A stretch of 8,305 nt of DNA, from positions 1 to 8,305 of the forward strand of contig JAEWYG010000108.1 of assembly GCA_023395755.1 (NCBI GenBank), in the 5' to 3' direction. The notes beneath the pieces were generated by a model. The model saw only the letters and a program-made list of their open reading frames with translations. It searched no databases and was not told where the DNA came from. The translations under genes were made by a program, and so were the position numbers. The stretch is from Actinomycetes bacterium. Its GTDB lineage: Bacteria; Actinomycetota; Coriobacteriia; Coriobacteriales; Eggerthellaceae. Below, in pieces: positions 1 through 5,592 of this stretch. Each line of letters starts with the position of its first letter. Within the stretch, counting starts at the first letter, position 1.

Positions 1-691
1 GTTCGCTATTCTGCTTTAAAAGACGACGCTGCTGTTCATCAATGCGAGTGAGCAGCGGGTCCATTTCTTCGTAAATCTCATTCTCAAGTGGATCGGCAAA
101 GTTAAGTGCATCAATAGGTTTCATAATGCGTCGCGTAAGGATGCGAGACAGCACAAACACGAGCACCACCGCCACTATCAGCGCTACCACCACGGGTGCA
201 GCCATACTACCCAAGAATGCCAGCAACGAGTGGCGCGATTCAGATAGACGGATAATGCTTCCATCATCCAACTTTACCGCAGCATACACGGTATCGGTAC
301 CCAGTGTTTCAGAATGCCTCATAATAGCCGCCTCACCAGCGGCGTCGGCTTCACGCACCTCGGGACGATCGGCATGGTTTTCCATGGTAGCCGGATTAAC
401 CGCACTATCGTAGAGCACCGTCCCGTCGGCAGCGATAAGGGTGTAGCGAACCAAGCCCGCGAACTGTTCTTCCAATGCAGGAATATTTGCAGAACTGGGG
501 GAAGCATTCAGGTAGATGGCGGCGTCTTGAGCACTGGCTGCAAGGGCAGCTTCGACATCGCGTTCGTATGAAAGATAATAAATAGTGGTGAGGGCTACGG
601 CAAAAACAAGAATGACTCCCAGCGTAAACATGAGCATGCCAGAGAACAACTTGCCAGCCAAACTCCTCACGGTGAAGTGGGTCGGGCTCAT
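1..691 (-). CDS. phoR: PhoR-type membrane sensor histidine kinase, N-terminal part (gene runs off left edge)
   Basis: This is the sensor half of the probable phosphate two-component system. I translated it by hand from the ATG at 691, which overlaps the stop of the response regulator (ATGA), a sign of translational coupling. The frame stays open for 230 codons to the window edge. Seen: a short basic cytoplasmic start, a transmembrane segment at about residues 16-41, an extracytoplasmic region of about 115 residues, a second transmembrane segment at about 158-182 and a basic juxtamembrane stretch (RRIMKPID) of HAMP type. The external region carries a PhoR-like pattern: YTLIAADGTVLYDS at 83-96, then MENHADRPEV at 103-112. 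The HisKA and ATPase domains lie outside the window, so kinase activity is inferred. Family knowledge: PhoR kinases phosphorylate the PhoB/PhoP regulator when phosphate is scarce, usually under control of the Pst transporter and PhoU. Position at the end of the pst operon supports that role, though another signal cannot be excluded. Confidence 0.88.
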   Translation of the reverse strand, partial: MSPTHFTVRSLAGKLFSGMLMFTLGVILVFAVALTTIYYLSYERDVEAALAASAQDAAIYLNASPSSANIPALEEQFAGLVRYTLIAADGTVLYDSAVNPATMENHADRPEVREADAAGEAAIMRHSETLGTDTVYAAVKLDDGSIIRLSESRHSLLAFLGSMAAPVVVALIVAVVLVFVLSRILTRRIMKPIDALNFADPLENEIYEEMDPLLTRIDEQQRRLLKQNSE

Positions 692-1377
692 GGTCGTTTG
701 ATGCAGTAGCCCACACCACGCACCGTTTGGATGCATGCATCGGCTCCCTCGCCTGCTGCGGCGAGTTTTTGACGCAGCGTCTGTACATGTACATCTACGG
801 TACGCGTCTCGCCAACGTAGGTCATACCCCATACGGCTTCGAGCAGCTGACTACGAGAAAGCACATGACCCTCGTTCTGCATAAGCGTGCGCAGTAGATC
901 AAACTCTTTCAACGTAAGAATAACCGGCTCTCCATCGACCGTAACGACATGAGACGAGACCGCAAGCTCAACAGAGCCACAAGAAAATTCATCCTCCGCT
1001 GCCATCGCCGGCGCAGCCGCGCGACGCAAAAGCGCGTTCACACGCGAGACAAGCTCCATCATACCAAAAGGCTTGGCAAGATAATCGTCAGCGCCAGCAT
1101 CGAGGCCACTAACCGTATCAAACTCGGTACCCTTGGCGGTGAGCATCATCACGGGCAAATTTCTGGTTGCAGAATCCTCCCGCAATAGATGCAGAATTTC
1201 AAGCCCATCAATCTCGGGCAGCATGATATCAAGCAGAACCAGCTCGGGCAGGCGCTGCTTACAGGCGGCGAAGAATTCCCCCGCCGCCGCGAATCCGCTT
1301 GCCTCAAAACCCGCCTGCCGCAAGGCATAGATAGTAAGGTCGCGAATATTGGTATCGTCTTCAACGTAATAAATCAT
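688..1377 (-). CDS. phoB: OmpR-family response regulator, PhoB/PhoP type
   Basis: A 229-residue DNA-binding response regulator, full length for the OmpR/PhoB family. The receiver domain spans residues 1-118: acidic pocket E6-D7-D8, phospho-acceptor D50 in LVLLDIMLP, switch T80 in MMLTAKG, and K102 in AKPFG. A linker rich in Ala (AAAPAMAAEDE) leads to the winged-helix domain at about 132-229, with the typical LTLKEFDLL, LSRSQLLEAVWG, RTVDVHVQTLRQKL and IQTVRGVGY motifs. It starts 9 nt after the pstB stop and its own stop overlaps the kinase start, so it sits inside the pst operon. No strong Shine-Dalgarno site precedes it; the GGGTAG at the pstB stop is the only candidate, which suggests coupling to pstB translation. 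By context it should bind Pho boxes and activate the pst operon, including its own gene, under phosphate limitation. The symbol is by context; phoP would serve equally. Confidence 0.93.
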   Translation of the reverse strand: MIYYVEDDTNIRDLTIYALRQAGFEASGFAAAGEFFAACKQRLPELVLLDIMLPEIDGLEILHLLREDSATRNLPVMMLTAKGTEFDTVSGLDAGADDYLAKPFGMMELVSRVNALLRRAAAPAMAAEDEFSCGSVELAVSSHVVTVDGEPVILTLKEFDLLRTLMQNEGHVLSRSQLLEAVWGMTYVGETRTVDVHVQTLRQKLAAAGEGADACIQTVRGVGYCIKRP

Positions 1378-1386
1378 GAGTTCATT

Positions 1387-2340
1387 CTACCCGAATCTTC
1401 CCGCTACGTAATCGGCAGTACGAGGATCTTGCGGACTTGTAAAGATGTCGTCGGTCTCGCCCGATTCCACCATCTCACCCAGCAGAAAAAATGCCGTTTT
1501 ATCAGATACACGCAAGGCTTGCAGCATATTGTGCGTAACCATAACAATGGTGTAGCGCTCCTTTAGCTGCGCTACCAGTTCTTCAATCTTCGCGGTGGAG
1601 ATGGGGTCCAATGCACTGGTAGCTTCATCCATAAGCAACACCTCGGGGCGCACTGCAAGTGCACGAGCGATACACAGTCGCTGTTGCTGACCGCCGGAAA
1701 GACCTAGCGCATTTTTCTTCAACCGATCCTTCAGCTCATCCCAGATAGCTGCATCGCGCAAACTCTGCTCAACAATAGCATCCAGATCTTCGCGCTTTTT
1801 TATACCGTGAGTGCGCGGTCCGAAGGCTACGTTATCGTACACCGACATAGGAAAGGGGTTGGGCTGCTGGAACACCATGCCTACTCGGCGGCGCAAGGCA
1901 TTCACCTCGACATCGCGGCGAATATCTTGTCCATCCAACGTGATGGAACCGTCGATGCGACACCCTTCAACAAGATCGTTCATACGATTCAGGCTTTTTA
2001 ACAGCGTAGATTTGCCGCAACCAGAAGGACCAATAAGCGCGGTAACCTGGTTTTCGGGAAACTCGAGATTAATATTCTTAAGCGCTTTGAAATCTTTATA
2101 GTACAGATCAAGGTCGCTCACACCCATCTTAACCGCAGCAGGTGCGAGGCCTTCGTTTGTACTGCGATTCGCGCGCACACTCACGTTGGGCTGGTAATGA
2201 GGGCGCGTCAACGTAGAAGCAGTGCCAGCTGTCATAGCAGAAGCCATCGACGCCGCAGCTGTACCACCCATCGACGACGCCGTTGTAGCTGGTATCGTAT
2301 GCGCTTTTGCACGCTTCTTTCCCATCAACGCGTTAATCAT
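1387..2340 (-). CDS. pstB: Phosphate ABC transporter ATP-binding protein PstB with N-terminal extension
   Basis: ATPase subunit that powers phosphate import, peripheral to the inner face of the membrane. Seen in 317 residues: Walker A GPSGCGKST at 104-112, Q-loop FQQPNPFPMSVYDNV at about 157-171 (the PNPFPMS stretch is typical of PstB), signature LSGGQQQR at 214-221, Walker B LLMDEA at 235-240, D-loop SALD and switch histidine in VTHNM. The usual family sequence reads DEPTSALDP; here residue 240 is Ala (DEATSALDP), a mild change. The recognisable PstB domain begins only near residue 72 (MGVSDLDLYY). The first 70 residues are an Ala/Ser/Thr/Met-rich stretch not normally present. The upstream start is favoured because an AAAGGA site lies 7 nt before the ATG at 2340, whereas the internal ATG at 2127 has no clear ribosome site. 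The start overlaps the end of pstA by 8 nt. Confidence 0.96.
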   Translation of the reverse strand: MINALMGKKRAKAHTIPATTASSMGGTAAASMASAMTAGTASTLTRPHYQPNVSVRANRSTNEGLAPAAVKMGVSDLDLYYKDFKALKNINLEFPENQVTALIGPSGCGKSTLLKSLNRMNDLVEGCRIDGSITLDGQDIRRDVEVNALRRRVGMVFQQPNPFPMSVYDNVAFGPRTHGIKKREDLDAIVEQSLRDAAIWDELKDRLKKNALGLSGGQQQRLCIARALAVRPEVLLMDEATSALDPISTAKIEELVAQLKERYTIVMVTHNMLQALRVSDKTAFFLLGEMVESGETDDIFTSPQDPRTADYVAGRFG

Positions 2341-3448
2341 GTTGTTTTCCTTTGCTCATCTTACGTGCAGCGAACGTGGCCATCAGGTTCAACAGAACCA
2401 CCATCACCAGCAGCACTACTGCCGTCGCATACGTCTCATTCACATGCAAACCCTCACTAGACAATACATACATGTGCACTGCCAAAGTGCGGGTAGAATC
2501 GAATACCGCGCTCAAGCCTTCCGCAAAGTTCGGGATCTGAGCAATGGATCCTGCCGTAAAAATAAGGGCTGCCACCTCGCCCACCACGCGACCAAGACCC
2601 AAGATGATGCCGCCCAAAATACCAGGGATTGCCGTGGGCAACACACAGCGAAACACCGTACGCAAGCGTCCGGCACCCAAACCGAAACCACCTTCACGGT
2701 AAGCATCGGGCACGGCAATAAGCGCCTCTTCACTCGTGCGCATAATTACCGGCAAAATCATGATAGCCAAGGTACATGCGCCCGCCAAAAGCGAAAGATT
2801 CCAGTGCAGTGCTGTTACAAAGAACAGCATGCCAAACAGGCCATAGATAATGGAAGGAATACCTTGCAATGTCTCGGTAGTAGTGCGAACCAACTGCACG
2901 AATCTACTACCCCGCGGAGCATATTCCACCAAATAGATAGCTGAACCAACCCCAAGGGGCACTGCCATAAGAAGCGAAAGTGCCGCCATAAGGAGCGTAT
3001 TGATAAGCGCTGGCATAAGCGATACGTTTTCAGAAGTGTACTCCCAGGCAAAAAGACTGGGGGTGATATAGGGCACACCTTTCACCACAATATAGCCCAC
3101 AATAAAAACGAGCACGGCAGTAGTAACGAGCGCGCCAAGATACACCAAGATGCGCAGAAGAGCCGACGTTATCCGACGAGAACGCACGCTACGCGCTTCG
3201 GCCGCGCGGTACATACCAGCAAAACGGTCGCCACCATCAAAGCCACCACCCCCTGTGCCGCCCGAACCCAGAGGGGCATTGCCTCCCTGTCGAGGAGCCT
3301 TACGGAGGGACACTTCGCTGCCTCCCTGGCCGCTAGCGGGCGGTACACCGTTGGGGCCATCTGTCGCGTATTCTGCAGCTGCCGACAGCTGCACCGTGGT
3401 AGCAGCCCATGGCGCAAGCTTCCGGGGCAGAAAAAACTTAGGCGTCAT
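2333..3448 (-). CDS. pstA: Phosphate ABC transporter permease PstA with Gly-rich N-terminal extension
   Basis: Integral membrane permease that forms the phosphate channel with PstC. The conserved part runs from about residue 95 to 371: six hydrophobic segments, beginning with LLRILVYLGALVTTAVLVFIV, and the cytoplasmic EAA-type loop around EGGFGLGAGRLRTVFRCVLP followed by GIILGLGRVVGEVAALIFTAG, typical of PstA. The first ~93 residues are unusual for the family, which usually starts near the first membrane segment. They are hydrophilic and Gly/Pro-rich (GSGGTGGGGFDGGDR, with QGG repeated at 41-43 and 54-56, encoded by a repeated CAGGGAGGCA) and should lie in the cytoplasm. The ATG at 3448 overlaps the pstC stop (ATGA) and is preceded by GGGGTGAGGTG; an internal ATG at 3214 (Met79) would give a near-canonical protein but has only a weak GGT before it. 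The long form is preferred but not proven. Confidence 0.95.
   Translation of the reverse strand: MTPKFFLPRKLAPWAATTVQLSAAAEYATDGPNGVPPASGQGGSEVSLRKAPRQGGNAPLGSGGTGGGGFDGGDRFAGMYRAAEARSVRSRRITSALLRILVYLGALVTTAVLVFIVGYIVVKGVPYITPSLFAWEYTSENVSLMPALINTLLMAALSLLMAVPLGVGSAIYLVEYAPRGSRFVQLVRTTTETLQGIPSIIYGLFGMLFFVTALHWNLSLLAGACTLAIMILPVIMRTSEEALIAVPDAYREGGFGLGAGRLRTVFRCVLPTAIPGILGGIILGLGRVVGEVAALIFTAGSIAQIPNFAEGLSAVFDSTRTLAVHMYVLSSEGLHVNETYATAVVLLVMVVLLNLMATFAARKMSKGKQHD
2348..2353 (-). promoter_or_regulatory. Ribosome binding site of pstB
   Basis: AAAGGA on the minus strand, 7 nt before the ATG at 2340 and inside the last codons of pstA. It is a good anti-Shine-Dalgarno match at ideal spacing, and it decides in favour of the long PstB form over the internal ATG at 2127. 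Confidence 0.75.
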
Positions 3449-4305
3449 TTCACCTCACCCCGTTTTTTAATAAGGTTAAAGAGCATTGTAATAAACAAGA
3501 TGAACACGAATAGCACAACGCCAGTGGCTACGAGAGCTCCACGATGGAGATCGGCCGCGTATCCCATTTCCAGCACAATATTCGCCGTCATGGTGCGTAC
3601 GCCACCAAAGATACTTTCCGGAATGACTGGCTGGTTACCAGCAACCATAATAACAGCCATGGTCTCGCCGATAGCACGCCCTACACCCAACACAATGCCA
3701 GCCATAATGCCAGAAGTTGCAGCAGGCACCAGCACCTTAAAAACCGCGCGTTCATGATCGGCACCTAGCGCCAGCGCCCCTTCGTAATACTTCTTGGGTA
3801 CTGCATCGAGCGCGCTTTGCGCTACGGTAATAATGGTAGGCAGAATCATAATGCCTAACAGGATGGCAGCGGCCAACAGTGACAGCCCATTACCCGGCGC
3901 GTTTGTACGAATAAATGGCACAATCATAACCAAACCGAAAAAGCCGTATACGACCGACGGAATACCCGCCAGCAACTCTACACCTGGCTTAAGAAAGCGC
4001 GCCACCCGCCCACGAGCGAATCGAGAAAGGTAGATGGCACACAGCAACCCCACCGGCACGCCCAGCACAATAGCACCCGCTGTAACATAGATACTGCCTA
4101 CGATCATGGGGAAGATGCCATACAGATCGTTACCTGGCTTCCAGGTAGTTCCAAACAGGAAGTCTGGCAAGCCAATCTGAGCAATAGCCGGCAGGCCGTT
4201 CGCGAAAAGGAAGACGCAGATAAGCGCCACCGCGAGGATCGAGATCCCCGCGGAGGCGATAAAAAATACCCGCGCAACGCCTTCCTTGATATGAAACTTC
4301 GTCAT
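3445..4305 (-). CDS. pstC: Phosphate ABC transporter permease PstC
   Basis: Integral membrane permease partner of PstA in the high-affinity phosphate importer. The protein has 286 residues, normal for the family. Seen: an N-terminal membrane segment (FFIASAGISILAVALICVFLF) followed by an external loop (PDFLFGTTWKPGNDLYGIFP, the typical PstC W-x-P region), then five more hydrophobic segments. The motif GIPSVVYGFFGL and the cytoplasmic coupling loop EGALALGADHERAVFKVLVPAA, with GVGRAIGETMAV after it, are hallmark PstC features that contact PstB. It starts 31 nt downstream of the pstS stop, just after a strong stem-loop. The ribosome site is modest (AGAGAA region). Its stop overlaps the pstA ATG. 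Nothing in the gene looks broken. Confidence 0.97.
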   Translation of the reverse strand: MTKFHIKEGVARVFFIASAGISILAVALICVFLFANGLPAIAQIGLPDFLFGTTWKPGNDLYGIFPMIVGSIYVTAGAIVLGVPVGLLCAIYLSRFARGRVARFLKPGVELLAGIPSVVYGFFGLVMIVPFIRTNAPGNGLSLLAAAILLGIMILPTIITVAQSALDAVPKKYYEGALALGADHERAVFKVLVPAATSGIMAGIVLGVGRAIGETMAVIMVAGNQPVIPESIFGGVRTMTANIVLEMGYAADLHRGALVATGVVLFVFILFITMLFNLIKKRGEVK

Positions 4306-4323
4306 GGAAGTTCTCTGCTATCC

Positions 4324-4356
4324 GGGAAGACCTCGCTTACGCGAGAGCGTCTTCCC
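4324..4356 (-). other. Intercistronic stem-loop at the pstS stop codon
   Basis: On the transcript, GGGAAGAC (4356-4349) pairs perfectly with GTCTTCCC (4331-4324). A 3-nt bulge (GCT) follows, and then CTCGC (4345-4341) pairs with GCGAG (4336-4332), closing on loop GTAA. That loop fits the GNRA tetraloop class, and the pstS stop TAA lies within it. No U-run follows, so it is not a simple intrinsic terminator. Similar structures after a binding-protein gene protect the upstream mRNA from 3' exonucleases and let the binding protein outnumber the permeases; that role here is inference. Confidence 0.72.
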
Positions 4357-5251
4357 ATGTCGTAACGGTTCCGGTGTAAATGGCCTTCACCTGATCGCTG
4401 GTGATATCGCTAAAGGAAGCAGCCTTGTTTACGATAACCGCAATGCCGTCCTGAGCGATAACCTTAGGGCTCACACCTGCAGCGGTCTCTGAGTCTTTCA
4501 GCTCACGGGAGGCCATGCCAATATCGCAGGTGCCTGCCGTAGCCATGTTCACACCAGTAGTAGAGTCGGACTGTTGCACCTCAATGGTTACGCCGCTATT
4601 TAGCGCCTTGTAGGCTTCAGCCAACTTCTCCATAACCGGGCTTACCGAGGAGGAGCCAGCGACTACAACTTTGCCGCTTTTACCAGAGGGAGTATACGGC
4701 TTAGCATCGTCCGCAACGGCGATATAGCCATTCTGCTCAACAACTTTTTGGCCCTCGGCGCTCATAATGAAGCTGATGAAATCTTGAGCCGTATCGGAAA
4801 GACCATCCTTTGTTACGATATTGAAAGGACGGGAAATCTTATAAGCGCCGCTCTTTACGTTGGCAGCCGTCGGCTCGGCACCATCCACCTGAAGAGCCTT
4901 CACCGTGTCATTCAAAGAACCTAAAGAGATATAGCCAATACCGTTCGGATCACCCGCCACCGACGTCATCATAACGGACGTAGAGTTTGTAATGGAAGCA
5001 GAAGTGGTAGTCATGTCCACCTTCTTATCGCCCTGCTTCTCTTCAATGCCAAACAACTCAATGAATGCACCGCGTGTGCCAGAACCGTCCTCGCGCGAAT
5101 AAACTGAGACGTCACCCGACGGAGTTGCAGACGATTCGCCGTTGTTCGATCCAGAAGCGGCCTTGTCGTCGCCGCCCGCACATCCTGCGAGACCGAACAG
5201 GCCGAGTGCAAGCACGGCGCCCATCGCAATCATCACCAAACGCTTCTTCAT
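4337..5251 (-). CDS. pstS: Phosphate-binding lipoprotein PstS, apparently circularly permuted
   Basis: Extracellular phosphate receptor that delivers phosphate to PstC/PstA. Residues 1-24 form a lipoprotein signal (MKKR, hydrophobic core, lipobox LAGC with Cys24), followed by a Gly/Ser/Asn-rich tether to about residue 47. After this the order is odd. VSVYSREDGSGTRGAF (48-63), NGIGYISLGSL (103-113), YKISRPFN (137-144) and FIMSAEGQKVVEQNGY (161-176), normally the middle and end of PstS, come first. A linker (about 177-195) follows, then the normal N-terminal half: AGSSSVSPVMEKLAEAY (198-214), QQSDSTTG (226-233), CDIGMASRELK (242-252), QDGIAVIVN (267-275) and TGTVTTW (293-299). Each segment occurs once and the length (304) is normal, so the likely ligand-binding loops (Ser-rich loop, QQS, D243, SREDGSGTR) are all retained. 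The ribosome site AAAGGA lies 5 nt before the ATG. It heads the pst operon. Identity as PstS is secure; permutation is read from motif order. Confidence 0.94.
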   Translation of the reverse strand: MKKRLVMIAMGAVLALGLFGLAGCAGGDDKAASGSNNGESSATPSGDVSVYSREDGSGTRGAFIELFGIEEKQGDKKVDMTTTSASITNSTSVMMTSVAGDPNGIGYISLGSLNDTVKALQVDGAEPTAANVKSGAYKISRPFNIVTKDGLSDTAQDFISFIMSAEGQKVVEQNGYIAVADDAKPYTPSGKSGKVVVAGSSSVSPVMEKLAEAYKALNSGVTIEVQQSDSTTGVNMATAGTCDIGMASRELKDSETAAGVSPKVIAQDGIAVIVNKAASFSDITSDQVKAIYTGTVTTWEDALA

Positions 5252-5256
5252 GTTCT

Positions 5257-5262
5257 TCCTTT
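5257..5262 (-). promoter_or_regulatory. Ribosome binding site of pstS
   Basis: AAAGGA on the minus strand, 5 nt before the ATG at 5251. It supports this start, which also gives a complete lipoprotein signal peptide. Confidence 0.75.
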
Positions 5263-5292
5263 CACTGGCGTTCCGAGAACGCTAATTTTTTG

Positions 5293-5335
5293 TTTTTCGC
5301 ACACCGCACGATTACTTATCGTACGGTGCGAAGAA
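5293..5335 (-). promoter_or_regulatory. Inverted repeat / hairpin in the pstS leader
   Basis: TTCGCAC (5296-5302) and GTGCGAA (5326-5332) are perfect complements, extended outward by a wobble and two A-T pairs. ACGAT/ATCGT (5308-5312 and 5318-5322) close the top around loop TACTT. On the pst transcript side the hairpin is followed by an A-rich run, not U, so it is not an intrinsic terminator. It lies about 40 nt before the pstS start. It could be a 5' mRNA-stabilising structure or a protein-binding palindrome; the sequence alone does not decide. Confidence 0.5.
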
Positions 5336-5419
5336 TATGATGGGCAATAACCATCAAAACCCGGTAGGATAGAGGTCAAATCTTGGTAAAGCCTGGGATA
5401 CACCTCACCCACAAACTTC

Positions 5420-5447
5420 TAACTAACTGTTAAAAATCGAGGTGAAC
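5420..5447 (-). promoter_or_regulatory. Candidate Pho box upstream of pstS
   Basis: Reading toward pstS, the minus strand shows GTTCACC (5447-5441), then TTAACA and a GTTAGTTA repeat. GTTCACC equals the repeat unit described for actinobacterial PhoP boxes, and TTAACA resembles the TT(A/T)ACA units of Bacillus, but the spacing of the units does not form clean 11-bp repeats. A response regulator of PhoB type is encoded in the operon, so a site here is expected. I found no convincing -35/-10 pair downstream: TTGACC at 5379-5374 lacks a good -10, and TTTTGA/TATTCT (5359-5332) is weak. Confidence 0.3.
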
Positions 5448-5486
5448 GCTAAATTACTGATGTAGCGCAAAGTGGCAGCAAAAATT

Positions 5487-5518
5487 GAATAAGACTTTGT
5501 CTTCGTACAGTTTTATTC
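5487..5518. promoter_or_regulatory. Dyad with 10-bp arms upstream of the molbindin gene, possible operator
   Basis: GAATAAGACT (5487-5496) and AGTTTTATTC (5509-5518) are inverted repeats matching at 9 of 10 positions, with a G-T wobble at the tenth, separated by 12 nt. The right arm touches the candidate -35 of the plus-strand promoter, which is a repressor-like placement. A smaller nested hairpin (AAGAC TTT GTCTT, 5491-5503) overlaps the left arm. It does not resemble the classical ModE operator. Regulator unknown. Confidence 0.4.
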
Positions 5519-5545
5519 GCACGATGCATAAGGGGGCGCTACAAT
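5516..5545 (+). promoter_or_regulatory. Candidate promoter of the molbindin gene
   Basis: TTCGCA (5516-5521) and TACAAT (5540-5545) are separated by 18 nt. The -10 matches the sigma-A consensus at 5 of 6 positions, the -35 at 4 of 6. Transcription would begin near 5552, leaving a leader of about 40 nt before the ATG. Confidence 0.42.
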
Positions 5546-5592
5546 AAGGATGACGAGACTATTGGGGGTCTGTAAAGAAGGGGGTAGGTTCA

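Larger units (their letters stand above)
5252..5592. other. Divergent intergenic region between pstS and the molbindin gene
   Basis: A 341-nt stretch without a credible gene; it must hold the promoters for both directions. The pstS side contains the leader hairpin and a possible Pho box, the molbindin side a dyad and a -35/-10 pair. The stretch is richer in A and T than the flanking genes, as expected for a regulatory region. I see no tRNA, riboswitch or small open frame in it. Confidence 0.8.

Noticed and set aside
405..794. 129-codon minus-strand frame overlapping the regulator and kinase
   Set aside because: Different frame from both real genes and Cys/Arg/His-rich as expected for an out-of-frame reading; the true kinase frame starting at 691 has membrane segments and a PhoR-like sensor region.
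1189..1566. 125-codon plus-strand frame spanning the regulator/pstB junction
   Set aside because: Shadow of two clear minus-strand genes; no family features.
2222..2944. 240-codon open frame on the plus strand
   Set aside because: It lies opposite pstA and the start of pstB, has a low-complexity composition rich in His, Gln, Arg and Thr, no recognisable domain and no ribosome site; the minus-strand genes are unmistakable.
4337..5251. pstS as a broken or truncated gene
   Set aside because: The swapped motif order at first suggests a fragment, but a full lipoprotein signal, normal length, all ligand-binding segments and a clean stop argue for an intact permuted gene.
5461..5543. TGTAGCGC (5461-5468) and GCGCTACA (5536-5543) inverted repeat
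   Set aside because: Exact but only 8 bp with 67 nt between arms and no extension on either side; compatible with chance, although the right arm overlaps the candidate -10.
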